Shown here: in pieces, positions 11,881 through 23,142 of the stretch | How the letters are laid out: each line of letters begins with the position of its first letter | Numbering within the stretch: the stretch's first letter is position 1 | DNA from: Cheiracanthium punctorium | Taxonomy: Eukaryota > Arthropoda > Arachnida > Araneae > Cheiracanthiidae | Assembly (NCBI GenBank): GCA_038373885.1 | Contig: JAWZYV010012538.1 | Coordinates: 186,001-250,000, forward strand | DNA: 64,000 nt | Reading direction: 5' to 3' | Made by a program: the position numbers and the translations under genes | The notes under the pieces: generated by a model | Told to the model about the DNA's origin: nothing | What the model saw: the letters and a program-made list of their open reading frames with translations, nothing else | The model's database searches: none

Positions 11881-12060
11881 GAGCATTTCGAGATGACGTC
11901 AGGGAAACTTTTTGTAGGACAACTCGGATATTTAGAGGTAGAAAGACGAGTATTCCGCCAATCACCGTCCTCAAACGAACGTTAGTGCGTCCTACAGGAA
12001 AGTGTTGCCAGGCTGGTTGCTATGATCTGACGTAATGCAATGACGTAGGTCGAAAAGCTC
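11881..12060. mobile_element. TA-flanked MITE, 180 bp
   Basis: TA dinucleotides lie on both sides (11879-11880, 12061-12062). The left end is GAGCATTTCGAGATGACGTCA. The right end read inward is GAGCTTTTCGACCTACGTCA. Ends of this kind with TA duplication suggest a Tc1/mariner-type MITE, but a two-base duplication is weak on its own. Confidence 0.6.
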
Positions 12061-12062
12061 TA

Positions 12063-12664
12063 TGGTTGCCCTAGTTAAATCATAGATATAGGAATAGTGA
12101 ACTAGATTGCGCACAAGGGAGGAAACTTGTTGCCAGTGCACTTCCGGAGCAGACGACACGATAGTGGCAGAAAGACGAAAACGTCGCTGCTTACGACTGC
12201 TATGCAACAGCATTAATTTACATTTAAATACAGAATTGATGATACGTTCAAGCATTGAGAATACGCATTCAGAACCAAATTCAACGAAAAAACATTTTGT
12301 TATGATATTTTGCTAGCTATTTTTAGTTTATTTTTGCTGTTAGATGGTCTAAAAATATAACACATTAAAATAATCGATTAAATGTTTATTTTTGCACACA
12401 AGGAAAACAAAAACTTTTTCTGAACAAAGATGTGAACTGAAATAAAGTATCATTTGTGTATTGGAAGTACTACTGTAAAAGACTGAGGTGTCATAGATCT
12501 CGTAAAAGAAAACTACGTTCATATCAAGGGGGGGGGGGATTGTCCTTCGTGTTACATTTTAAGAAAATCATAATATTGTGGCATAGTTTGGTGATTGAGT
12601 TTGGATCTTTCTTTCCCTCGTAAATATATTTCTAACGTTCTTGAGATTCAAATACGCCTCCTTC

Positions 12665-12704
<40 letters not shown>

Positions 12705-13863
12705 TAAAAAGGCTATACTTAGGAAATTTTATCCCTTTTGCCCTTTTGAAGTGGGAGTCCAAAACGTGTTTTTTACACGTCTTTTATATCTTAAAAAGAA
12801 ACCGATTTCCAAAAAGTTATAATGTTATATTCTAATATGTTATAATGTAATAATGTTATAATGTAAATTTCGTGGTTTAGGAGAGGTCTTGGTTTTTGTT
12901 CCTAAAAGTAAATTAAAAAAAAAACTTTCTCTGTAAAAGAATATTTTAATGTATATAACACAGTTGCATTAATTTAAATCAATTGATTTTTAAAAATATT
13001 ACTTGATTGAAATCACTTTATTTTAAATATCAAGTTAATCTACTTCTATGAAATAAAATTGTTTATGTATCTTTTGTTTTTTAAATGAATATTTAAAGAA
13101 ACAGGATACAGAATTTTAAAAAAATATATATTTCATTGAATTTGTGTAAGCAGGGGTTGGCCTAGTCACTACTTTTCTAAAATACCTACATTTAGAAACA
13201 GTTTACTAAAATTTGTTAATGGTTTAGCAGTTGTTTAATGTTTCTTTAAATTTAAGATGGCATTCATTATTTACTTAACCATGAAAATATGTAACACAGT
13301 ATGTACACAGTAAAATGCATAAGTAGTATAAGATTTGAAATGGATGTTTTTTAAAATGGATGATGAAAATGAAATATATTCTGAAAGAATCATGTTCACA
13401 AAGAAAGAACATAATAAAATGTAGTACATAGTAACACGTTTTTTATTAATTCTACTAGTTTACTTGTTAGATAAAGAGTCTTTATCTAACAATTATCTAA
13501 TGTTAGATTCGAAGATTGTCAAATAAATATAAAATGTCTGATTATAAACCTAGTTCAACTCCAATCAAGCCTGAAGAAGTAATTAAAATACAAACATATC
13601 ATTTAAACAATTCTGCCAAATCTGTCAATACATAATTATAATTGAATTTAACACATGAATGTCAATTTAACAAAATTTAATAATTGGATTTTTTAAATTT
13701 AAATATTAATTATAGCTATATATCAAAATAGATGTACTATGTGTCTTATTTTGTGTATGTGGAAACAAAATATGGAAAGGAAGAAAAAAATTCAAAGGCA
13801 ATTAAAAAAAATAACGATTATCTTTATTTTCGTTTTTACAACAATATGCATTCTGAAATTAAG
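12063..13863. other. AT-rich interval, possible downstream part of the THAP locus
   Basis: No reading frame with recognisable content on either strand. CATAGATATAGGAATAGTGAACTA at 12084-12107 matches the 40-bp insertion at 41890. Later exons of the minus-strand THAP gene would be expected here or further left. One possible acceptor (TTACTTCTTCAG on the minus strand near 13575) would be followed by an early stop and is not convincing. Confidence 0.4.
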
Positions 13864-13865
13864 TA

Positions 13866-14079
13866 CACCCTCCAAAAAAAGTATTCGTGCAAGAGAGAAA
13901 TTTCCTATATTTTAGATTTGCGAATAAAATTGAGTTTTTGAAAAACGCACAACTTGACAGAATTACGGAAATTCATATTTATACATAGGCTAATTCATAT
14001 TCTATGATAAATAATTTTTAATATACAAAACCAACGTAGGAAATTTAATCTCTTGCTCGAATACTTTTTTTAGAGGGTG
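13866..14079. mobile_element. TA-flanked MITE family B, copy 1 (214 bp)
   Basis: Bounded by TA (13864-13865, 14080-14081). The ends are CACCCTCCAAAAAAAGTATT on the left and CACCCTCTAAAAAAAGTATT read inward from the right. The second copy at 37181-37392 is nearly identical along its whole length, which fixes the boundaries. Tc1/mariner-type by its TA duplication. No coding capacity. Confidence 0.85.
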
Positions 14080-14258
14080 TATATTATCAATTTCTAAGGC
14101 ATGAAATATACATATAAAGGCATTATATTAATTACTGTGTACAATAAAAAGTTTTTAAAAGCTTTTGCTGTTTTTCTTTTCTTTTGAGAGGGGGTGGGGG
14201 GGGGACAATATCCCATTCCCATTATCCCTCCCTAATAAGTACCTCGTTTAGAACTTAC

Positions 14259-14454
14259 CTTTTTCAAATGCTTTGGAAAATTAAAGATAGTTGGAACTAC
14301 ATCATCTTTTAGCAACTTCCGATTATGATTTGATTCAAAACATTCAGCACTGAAGTGTTCTGAACAAATAAATGTATGTATATTAGGAACAAAATTATCT
14401 CTTTTTGCAGCAGAAATCCATTTATTTGTGAATTCTTTATTAGATAGTGGAAAC
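14259..14454 (-). CDS. THAP gene exon 2
   Basis: The exon has 196 bases: one base completes the split Arg codon, then 65 codons follow. It encodes FPLSNKEF, the invariant Trp (KWISAAKR), FICSEHF with the second Cys/His pair, and DDVVPTIFNFP near the end. It ends in phase 0 before a perfect GTAAGT donor at 14258-14253. Confidence 0.87.
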
Positions 14455-15500
14455 CTAAACAATCAGAAAGTTATTAAAATCAGAAAGTCATCTAGAAAAA
14501 TTAAGTAAAATGACAGTTTGCAGCATCGAAGCATTGCACAAAGCATGTGCACTTTTGTGCACAACATTGCACAAAAAGCATCAGAAATAATCCTCCCATG
14601 ATAACTTTGCTTGGCATAACTTAACTGTTTTATGGCTTTTTAAAAATACATTTTATAGTGTACTATTGTTTGTTCAGACAGGGATGTGTAAACTTAAACG
14701 TACATTCAATTAAAGCACTGATTTAATAGAATTTCAGTTAATATTAAAAATTGCGTCACCAGCCAGGTTTTTTTTTTTTTTTATTAAACTGTGGAATGAT
14801 ACAACACTACAGAGCTGATATGCTTATTTAAAAAAAAAAATTAAAATACTTACCATAAAACACTAACTTAATAAAGCTTACTTAAACAAAAGTATTAAGA
14901 AACATAAATAAATACTTAAACAAACAATCACGTGGAACTAAAAAAAAAAAAAAAATGAATTTAATATTAAAACTAGTAATTTTGAAAGTCGTTAAAAAAT
15001 GCTCAAATGTGGCAAATCTAGTTAGAATAAATAAGATAAATTCAATATCCCCAATTCAAGAGTTATTTTTGAAAAATGATAGAAAAATTAATCATTTCCT
15101 GTAAAATATGATTAATAATTATTCGTAAAAAATAAATTACGATGCTTTATTTATCTCATTGTTTATAGTTTAAGTGCCAAGTATACAATTTAAAAATAAG
15201 TATATATATATATATATATCGTACGGTCAAATGTTTTACGATTATATTTATATAGAAACATGAATTAAGCAATGTCTACTTTAATTCAAGAAGGATGTGC
15301 AATATATCCTTCAATTACTTCACAAAGTGAACGGAAAGCATAGGTAAATAGGAAATTTAAAAATACTACTGTTATTGAACATCAATTGATATTTGATTTT
15401 CAATACCACCAATTTCAAGCATTTATTACCTGTGAAAGGATATTCCAGATCCTTTCCTAAACCTGTTGGTGCAATTATACGCACAGCACGACTTGGGCAT
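14259..15500 (-). CDS. THAP-type zinc-finger protein, N-terminal exons 1 and 2
   Basis: THAP domains are C2CH zinc-dependent DNA-binding modules found in nuclear regulators and in P-element-type transposases. Here an 89-residue N-terminus is encoded by exon 1 (15430-15500) and exon 2 (14259-14454), separated by a 975-bp intron. The predicted ligands fall at C5, C10, C54 and H57, with W36, P26, F58 and P78 of the VPTIF motif at the positions used by human THAP1. The splice phase agrees: exon 1 ends with two bases of an Arg codon and exon 2 supplies the third. Acceptor GTTTAG and donor AAAAAG|GTAAGT are consensus. No stop or frameshift is present. The rest of the protein, which would tell a regulator from a transposase, was not found, so a cellular gene and a domesticated or transposon-borne THAP domain are both possible. 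Confidence 0.85.
15430..15500 (-). CDS. THAP gene exon 1 (start codon to first donor)
   Basis: Begins at the ATG at 15500-15498, preceded by ATC. It encodes 23 residues plus two bases, starting MPKSCCAYNCTNR and ending GISFH. This contains both Cys of the first zinc-ligand pair. The donor is AG|GTAATA. The 5' side (15501-15750) is a GC-richer block that may be leader or promoter. Confidence 0.85.
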
Positions 15501-15639
15501 GATGATGTTTAAAGTTAATTAAAAATAAATAAATAAATAAGATGCTGGACTAGTGGCGAAAATAACCATAAACCATGATCAAGACACTGCTTTCTGCCAC
15601 TATCATGGGCGATGCCACCGAAGATTTTTGGCAACAAGA

Positions 15640-15745
15640 AAAACCTCTTACTAGCATGCGGATGGCATTTTCGCCAATCCCAACCGCCCGGGCGAATACC
15701 GCATCTGCGCATGTTCAGCGAGATCGAGAGACCGGAAGTTTACTC
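15640..15745 (-). repeat. GC-rich block upstream of the THAP exon, repeated at 23024-23120
   Basis: CGCCCGGGCG, GCGCATG(C/T)TCAGCGAGATCGAGAGACCGG and TTTTCGCCAATCCCAACC recur as the reverse complement at 23024-23120. It lies ~150-250 bp upstream of the THAP start codon, so it may be a copied promoter segment or simply an interspersed repeat with CpG-rich sequence. Confidence 0.7.
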
Positions 15746-16167
15746 TAAGATTGTTTTGAATGCTCTACTTTTGTGTTCATTTTTCTGTTTTAAAATGCCC
15801 TTAAAATAAAAAGTTTTCCTAAAGTAACGATTGACAATAAGAAAACAATAAAAATACATGGTCTTTGAAATAAACATTTTCAATAATGAATATAAACAAA
15901 TATACTGGTATTTTTCTACTTACATGTACTACATTTTTTTTTTTAATTCGGTTGATTTAAATAAATTTGTAAGTATCAGGTATTTTTTGTTTTAAAACTA
16001 AAAGTAAATGCTCTGTAATAATAGGATGCAATAAATAAGTTACATACATTGTTTTGTTTTTCTTAAAAAAAACAAAAAAATTAGCTGATAAATATATATT
16101 TATATATATAATAGGAAAGTATTAAATATATACATCCATTAGTTTTGTACTTTATAGTTTTTAAATA
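15746..16167. other. AT-rich interval without recognised features
   Basis: Nothing recognised besides T and A runs. Confidence 0.4.
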
Positions 16168-16208
16168 TCTATCTCAGTGCCGGATTAAGACAGCGCGGGG
16201 CCCGTAGC

Positions 16209-16262
16209 AAATATTACCAAGCCACCCCCCCCCCTGTTCAGTGACGCTCCCATATTTTTTTA

Positions 16263-16304
<42 letters not shown>

Positions 16305-16354
16305 TAAAAAAAATATGGGAGCGTCACTGAACAGGGGGGGGCTTGGTAATATTT
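16209..16354. repeat. large palindrome centred on an AT microsatellite
   Basis: Arms of ~55 bases (AAATATTACCAAGCC...CTCCCATATTTTTTTAATTTA and its complement) surround a (TA)n core at 16265-16300. A second (AT)n run follows at about 16364-16392. The arms include C-run/G-run blocks and GTTCAGTGACGCTCCCAT. Confidence 0.85.
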
Positions 16355-16357
16355 GTA

Positions 16358-16398
<41 letters not shown>

Positions 16399-16471
16399 AG
16401 GGGGAGGAGTTCACACTCACATTAAAATAGTAGAGATAAATTAAATGAGAAAATAAATAGTGCTAATTATA

Positions 16472-17892
16472 CACTCTATAACAAAAAAAATCGACGCACC
16501 AAGAAACAATCATCCGATTGCTTTGAAATTTCGTATGCATGAATGTTTTGAACAGATACGCAAATGATTCAAATTTGGTGTCCAGTGAATGAATAGTTTG
16601 ATCTCTAGCGCATCGGAACTGCGCATCCAGCAGACGTATATAAGGAGCAGTTCTTCAACGGTTGTTAAAACTTTCGGTTTGATTGCGATTCAGATGACCT
16701 TTTAACAACTTAAAAAATGCCTCGCTGCAGGATCCGTGCTCATTACGAGCAACTGTCAGAATTTGACAGAGGTCGTATCATTGGATTGAAAGAGGCCGGT
16801 TGGACTAATCAGAGAATCGCTCGTCATTTGAGTCGAAGCGATGCGACGATTCGAAGATGCTGGCAAGGATGTGTGGAAAATGGCAGAGTGCAGCGTCAGG
16901 ATGGTAGCGGTCGACCTAGGGCTACAACAGATCGTGAGGACAGAGTAATGGTCCGATCAGCTGTCACAGCGCCTTCTTCATCTCCATCTACCATCTAGGA
17001 TCCTCTCTATCAACCATCAGACGGTCAACCCAAACACCAGTGTCCATCATGACCATTCACAGACGGTTGAGAGAGCGAAATCTACGCTCGCGCCGACCGT
17101 TACGCCACCTGCCACTCACGCCTGCACACTGCCGAGCCAGATTACAGTGGTGCAGGGCTCGATCAGGTTGGAATGATGCCGACTAGGGACGTATAGTCTT
17201 TAGCGACGAATCCCGCTTCCAACTGTGTCCTGACGATCATCGAAGACGTGTTTGGAGACGCACAGGGCAGAGGGGGGATCCTGCTTTCACTATTGATGAC
17301 CACACCGGCCCTCAAAAAGGCATTATGGTCTGGGGTGCCATTTCCTTTGAAAGCCGGACCCCTTTCGTCGTCATTAGAGGTACACTTACTGCACAGCGGT
17401 ACGTGGACGACATCCTAAGACCTGTTTTGCTACCGTTCCTTTTGCAGTGCGCTGGGCTGGTTTTTCAGCAGGACAATGCCAGACCACATACGGCTCGTGT
17501 TGCTCTAAACTGTCTGCAAGCTTGTCAAACTCTTTCTTGGCCCGCCAGATCTCGCTCCCATCGAGCATGTCTGGGATATGACTGGAAGGCGATTGCATCT
17601 GGCACGGACTGTTGATGACCTCGTTCGACAATTGTAGCGAATTTGGCAGGAAATACCGCAGGAGACCATCCGGGAGCTTTATCGGTCTATGGCACGCCGT
17701 GTGGCAGCTTGTATCCAGGCTAGCGGCGGGTCAACACCTTATTGAACTTGTTACTGTAACTCTGAAATAAATTATTCAATTGTTCTGAAATTTTAATCAT
17801 TTACTATTCTGTACATTGTCTTCCTATCTACCAATTTTCATCTCAATCGGACCCCCTCCTTCTTGGTGCGTCGATTTATTTGTTATAGAGTG
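16472..17892 (+). mobile_element. Tc1/mariner-like transposon, 1421 bp
   Basis: Flanked by TA (16470-16471, 17893-17894). Inverted repeats of ~33 bp start CACTCTATAACAAA and contain TCGACGCACCAAGAA. The length and layout (leader, one ~1-kb transposase frame, short 3' tail) are those of a full-length Tc1 element. It sits inside the 16175-21757 composite. The transposase is broken, so the copy is not autonomous. Confidence 0.93.
16717..17745 (+). pseudogene. Tc1-like transposase, broken
   Basis: The protein starts MPRCRIRAHYEQLSEFDRGR. It continues with a helix-turn-helix region (RIIGLKEAGWTNQRIARHL) and an AT-hook-like SGRPRA. The DDE domain shows the first Asp in VFSDESRF (~17205), the second in FQQDNARPHTA (~17470) and the Glu in PIEHVWD (~17560). 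The C-terminus is GGSTPY then TGA at 17743-17745. Damage: a frame change with stop TAG at 16996-16998, an in-frame TAG at 17184-17186 where this family usually has Trp, a second frame change near 17545, and TAG at 17635-17637. The family is very common in spiders. Confidence 0.93.
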
Positions 17893-17894
17893 TA

Positions 17895-20175
17895 TTATAA
17901 TTTATGTTTAGTGCTAATTAATTAGTTAATGGGATTACTAATGCTAATTAGATGTAAACAAAACTAAAAGGTCCCACGTGTTGTATTCGGAAGAGGTTTA
18001 TCCCAGCCCTTCCTCCACCTTGGGTGAGCTAATCTCTAGGTTTTGCGCGATAATAAAATAAAACAACTTTTACGAATTTTCTTGATTCAAAATGAGCAAA
18101 TTTGAGTTAACACTGGACAAATCAATTTCTCCAAGTAAATTGGTGCGCGGAAAAAATGCCCATTAAAATAAAGGTTTTTTTGGGGTGGTGGGTGAGGGGG
18201 GGCTAAATAGATAGTGAGACTGACGATGTTTAAAGTTATTTATACCTACAACTCATACTCAAGTATTTTTAATGAATGTTAATGTACATGGATATAGTAA
18301 ATTTGGAATTTCTAACACTTCCCACCTTTCCCATATGCAAACATATAACTAGAGAAGTTTACACTCATAAAATAATAATTGTTTCTGTAAAATTTTTAGA
18401 ACCTTCGAAAACAATATGTATTTTAAACTGTGCCTTTAAACGCAATTTTTTCCCCCTGTAAAAATGCATGCTTGTAAAATTATTCCCTTATCTGGACGGT
18501 CTTTATTAATAATATGTTACATATTTTTAACTTTTGTTAATTTATTTAATGGGTTAATTTATAAGAAATCGAACTGACTTTAGATAGATCTAATGGAATG
18601 TTTGGGCAGAAGAAAACAGAGTTAACTAAAATTAAAAGTAATTTATTTTGTAAATTAACATTAAATTAAATAGGTAGCTACTTGCTACATACAGGACGAC
18701 ACTCATCCACCAGCGATACCTCGCTTCTTGTTCGTTGCTCCCCTTGAGTCCAACATCCTTCTTTTATACGTAGCAGTCGTTCACTCCGGGAATTTCTGCT
18801 CCGTGGTTGGTTCTTGCTAGTTTCTGGTTTCTGGCGATACAACGTCCGAAAAATACCCAACAAGATCTTGCACAATAATACCTCCGCTACTCAAAATACA
18901 CTGCATGAACGGAAGGCATTTGAACTGCACATGCGTGTACAGGGGGATTGTTACTTCCACGTACCACTTGGAACACTTCTAAAGGTCATTTGGTTCGTGT
19001 TCTACAAGCATATGTGCATTACTTTTCAACTTATCCTCGTTAAAATAATATAAATTATTTTGTTTAAAAAAATCTTAATAAGAGGATTAAATCTTTTCTA
19101 AATAGAATAATCTAAATAATGAATAATGAAAAAATCGGATAAAAGATTCATTATCGTATTACGTTCAAATGTTTTTGCAAGATATAATGATCTTAAATGT
19201 GATCAAGTAATTTGTGAGTTTCTTTGTGGATCAAGAGTATCCGAAAATTCTCTTTGTTTTCAGTTTGCCTGGGGTTATGGCTTCTCGGATACCCCGACTG
19301 TCTTGACTTTGTGCAAAGATCCTCTCAGTTCTAATTACTTTATTTGAACGAACGTACTGGCATTCGTGCCAGTGGTTTCGACCGGCCAAAATCAATTCTT
19401 TTATATTTAACGTGGTTAACTTCCGTGATTAATAAAATAATTTACCGTAATTGTAGATTCCCCAATTATAAAAAATGACTTACATTCTATACATTATTAT
19501 TGTTCCAAAAAATAATTCGCCTTGTTTAAATATTGTAAAATGTAAAATAAATAATTAAATAAAAACAAAGGAAGCCAACTACCAAAAACCTTCTAAGATG
19601 GCTTACACCCTACCCTGTACACCTTCGAATTTCGCCAAAGCCACTCGCCTTTACTCTAAAATAAAAGAACTTAAAGGCTGCCCAACATCTGATTAAAATA
19701 GCATCCTCATATTTACTGCAAAACAAAATAAGTTTATGTCCAATGTTTAAATAAAAATTATTGTTTCGTGGCGGAATATCATTATTATGGGGCGCGTTTT
19801 TCCTACAATCCTAATCCTATGGATCTCAGCTCTCGGGAATTGCAGAAGGTCAACTCGCTTTTCACAGAACATCTTCAGAAATAGCCACAAATATTTCCGT
19901 TCTATTGAGTCATTCTGAAAAGTTTGATTACAACTTCATTAAAAAATTCATTCGGTTACTGAAAAGTCTCTGAAATGATCGGGACAGATAGGCTACAGCC
20001 TAATGAATATCCCAGCTCCCTGACGGATTAATACAATTTTGTGGGTGGAGGCTTGGATGGAAGATTGACATACATATCCATTTTATAGAAGTAAGTTGGG
20101 ATTGTTTGCATTAATTTCATTTTTCTCGGGAGGGGCGGTCCCCTCCTACGACCCCCTCCCTTTAATCCGCCCTTG
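17895..20175. other. interval without recognised features
   Basis: AT-rich with short chance frames. A block near 20130-20170 (GGGGCGGTCCCCTCC, ACCCCCTCCC) looks like the end of another MITE, but no partner was found. Confidence 0.4.
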
Positions 20176-20183
20176 ATCACACC

Positions 20184-20568
20184 TAGGGAATGCAATCCCG
20201 CTTTTGTGGGATTACTATACCATGACTGTAATTTTCATTTTTATGTAAGGTATTGTTTTAATTATGGATTAAGGTAAAGTATTAAACCTGATAGTGCTTA
20301 CAAACTTACTTTTCCCTACTTTTCTCTATTAAAATTAATTTTTATTTGAATGAAATATCAATCCTGCGTGAGATTGCGGGATCCCGCGAGATTGACATTT
20401 CATTCAAATAAAAATTAATTTTAATAGAGGAAACTGGGGAAAAGTAAGATTGTGGCACTATCAAGTTTAATACTTTATCTTAATTTATAATTAAAACAAT
20501 ACCTTACATAAAAATGAAAATTATAGCCATGATATAGTAATCTCGCAAAAGCAGGATTGCATTCCCTA
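20184..20568. mobile_element. hAT-like foldback MITE, 385 bp, perfect 8-bp TSD
   Basis: ATCACACC flanks both sides (20176-20183, 20569-20576). The two halves are near-complementary over ~175 bp each, starting TAGGGAATGCAATCC on both ends and meeting around 20360-20385. The whole element can fold into one long hairpin. Confidence 0.93.
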
Positions 20569-20576
20569 ATCACACC

Positions 20577-21700
20577 CCGAGTCTATTCTTTTGTTTTGGC
20601 ACTTAGTTTTCTTTCAATATTTTGTTTATTTCTGGATTCATTCTTCAAATAAAGACAAACATGTAACATTATTGGTAAGGAATACATTTTCTAAACGCCA
20701 TAGGTGGGTGGTGGAAGGATCTGGATACCCCCCCTCCTCCGTTTGTCCGAGCTTCGCTTTTAGTCAACAAAAAGATAATAATAGATCCTTTCATTCTATC
20801 TTTCTTTTATTTAAAATTCCGCCTTTCCCACCTTTTGGGTGCTCCCTGAAATTTTTTCCTGAGTACTGTGTTTTTGTTCCGCAGCATTCTTGAATACTCT
20901 TGTGTGTGTCCTTATTGCTGACTTTAGAATACCTATGCAGTTTCGCCTACTTAATGAGTTGACTAAATAATGCAGGCCTGTATAAGAGTCCCTAGAGGCC
21001 GAACCATTCAACCAATCGAAATGAAAGTTTAGATATAGTTATTTGAATGTTTGGGGTCCAGATTGTGATGATTTAAAACAATAAAGCTCTCACAGTTACT
21101 GTTATAGTGAGCAAGACCCACTTTTTTCGTGCGGAAATTGATCGGAACATGTAAAAACCTTAAATGACGTTGGGACGAGACACGAATGGCGTAAATTGGA
21201 GGCGTAAAACATTTGCAAAGAAGAGCATTGTAAAGAACCAATGATAACAAAAGAGAGGAGAGGAAAAAAGACTTTTAACAAAAGAAGTTCTTAGGCTTTT
21301 TGTCCTTGACTTTGTAATCTTTTTGTAGTAATGGCGAAAAAAGTTTTATCTTGAAGTCAGGGTTCAGCGCAGCTATATAGCAGGATGATAGGCTTTATAG
21401 AAGCGTATAAGAAGAAGCGTAATGCGAGGAATAACTTCCCATAGAGCGCAATGTATTGGGAATATTCTGAATGCTCCCGTAGGAAAACTATAAATGCTAC
21501 ATAGATCATTTACAACAGGGTACATGGTACTGTAGATAAGAATAACATGTAAATTTCGTAGAATTCAATGCATGTTTACGAGAGTTAGATCAAGGACAGA
21601 CATGCAGACAAACTAAAATCTTAAACACTTTTCTACCTTGTTGGAAAGTGTTAAAAAAGCTAGATCACGGGGGGGGGGGGGAGAACGAAAACTTTCAAGG
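20577..21700. other. interval without recognised features
   Basis: Chance frames at 20591-20893, 20811-21011 and 21029-21250 have no recognisable domain. A G-run lies at about 21669-21681. Confidence 0.4.
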
Positions 21701-21830
21701 TAAAGGTGCGGGGCCCGTAGCATTTGCTACTTCTGCTATATTGTTAATCCGGTACTGTCTATCTGATCTATTCTTCTACACATGTCTCAAAAAAGTAATG
21801 AGATGTTTCATAATATTATGTTAGTTAGTA

Positions 21831-21901
21831 GTTTTGTAAACAGTATATTTTTTAATTATTTTTTTGAAAAAAATAATTAAAAAATATACTGTTTACAAAA
21901 C
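21831..21901. repeat. perfect 35-bp-arm palindrome
   Basis: Arms 21831-21865 and 21867-21901 are exactly complementary around a single G. The outer sequence is GTTTTGTAAACAGTATA. No clear target duplication was identified. Confidence 0.9.
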
Positions 21902-21957
21902 GTGGTTAATTATATTCTGTAGTAGTTGGCAGCTATGACTTACTATATATAAGTGTA

Positions 21958-22462
21958 AATTATTGGAGGCGCTCGAGCTCTATGGGTCCATATAATTCTA
22001 CACCTATGTAAGGTGAGTATCCATGTTAGTATCTTTCTACCATGTTATAAGTTAAAAATAGAAGCAAAGTAAAAAATCCAATAGGGGAAAAAAAAAAAAC
22101 ATTTTCGATGAGATAGTGCATTTTAGACACATCTGAACGTTTCTTCATTACATACTTTACATTGCGTAATCTGATTTTAATTAACCAGAGCCTGGCGAGG
22201 GCAGCTTATTAGTAACATTGTGTGTTACGTTGCGTCACAATGAATACTAAATAATGATTGAAATCAAAAGAAGAAAAATTTTAAAAGTACAAGTAAAGGT
22301 TTCTTTTAAACGTTTGTAAATGGCGTGAAATACTTTTTTTTTTAATGTTAGTATAAATTAGTTTTCTGTATTTAGTGGTAAATTATTAGGTGGGCTCAGC
22401 CCCTATTCACAATTTATTGAGGGGGCTCGATCCCCACGGGCCCATATAACTCTACGCCTATG
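21958..22462 (+). repeat. two direct copies of an unidentified element end
   Basis: GCTCGA, GGGTCCATATAATTCTACACCTATG (about 21970-22011) and its variant GGGCCCATATAACTCTACGCCTATG (about 22438-22462) lie in the same orientation ~460 bp apart. The sequence between and around them is AT-rich. The family was not recognised. Confidence 0.55.
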
Positions 22463-23020
22463 GTGAGTTTACACCAAATTTGAAATAGAAAAGCTGTGGA
22501 TTATGCAATATTAACTTAAAATGCAAAATGCACAAATAAAAATCAAGACTAAATTATTAGAAATTGAGCATTTCATAAAGTTATCAAGTTATTAAAATTC
22601 CTTTGATTTAAATAATTTCTTAAAACTAAGAAGCAAAAACTTTAAATCTGTTTAATAATACTAATGTGAAGTACTGTTTTTTTTAAATAAAAAATACCTT
22701 TAATAAAAAATTCAGAAATTTACATTAAAAAGCCTTAATTTACGTTTCATATGTAAATTAAATTTCTAATTTAACATTTTTATGCTTTTATTTTTCATCA
22801 GCTAAAGGAAAATTGAAGATCTGGTAATAAAATTTACATTTCAATATGTGTCATCTTCAGTCACTTTTACTTGATTATTATAAAATAAACTAATTTTCAG
22901 TAACTAAAATTAAGTTACATTAAAATGAGCGTTGTAAAATATTCATTGAAGATAATAGATTATAACTATAATAAACTAACTACATTTTCACCGAACAGAT
23001 GGCGCCAGCACCGTCCTTAA
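22463..23020. other. AT-rich interval without recognised features
   Basis: Very A/T-rich, no features seen. Confidence 0.4.
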
Positions 23021-23023
23021 AGC

Positions 23024-23141
23024 TCTGAGCGGTTTCCGGTCTCTCGATCTCGCTGAGCATGCGCAGACGCGGTATTCGCCCGGGCGGTTGGGATCGGCGA
23101 AAATGCATACGGATGCGTGATCTAGTTATTCCTATATCTAT
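23024..23141 (+). repeat. inverted copy of the THAP-upstream GC-rich block
   Basis: Reverse-complement match to 15640-15745. It ends in TCTAGTTATTCCTATATCTAT, the same terminal motif seen (inverted) at 12084 and in the 40-bp insertion at 41890. Confidence 0.7.
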
Positions 23142-23142
23142 A

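Larger units (their letters stand above)
16175..21757. mobile_element. composite DNA-transposon insertion, ~5.6 kb, CAGTGCCGG ends
   Basis: The left end is CAGTGCCGGATTAA. The right end read inward is CAGTACCGGATTAA (13 of 14). Both ends carry GCGGGGCCCGTAGC sub-terminally. The flanks share TCTATCT (16168-16174, 21758-21764), a perfect 7-bp duplication. No transposase of its own was found. The interior holds a palindrome, a Tc1-like element and a foldback MITE, so the native element was shorter. hAT is likely by end sequence; the 7-bp duplication also leaves other superfamilies open. Confidence 0.6.

Noticed and set aside
13560..13590. Third exon of the THAP gene
   Set aside because: The acceptor-like CTTCTTCAG on the minus strand would lead into an almost immediate stop in the required phase.
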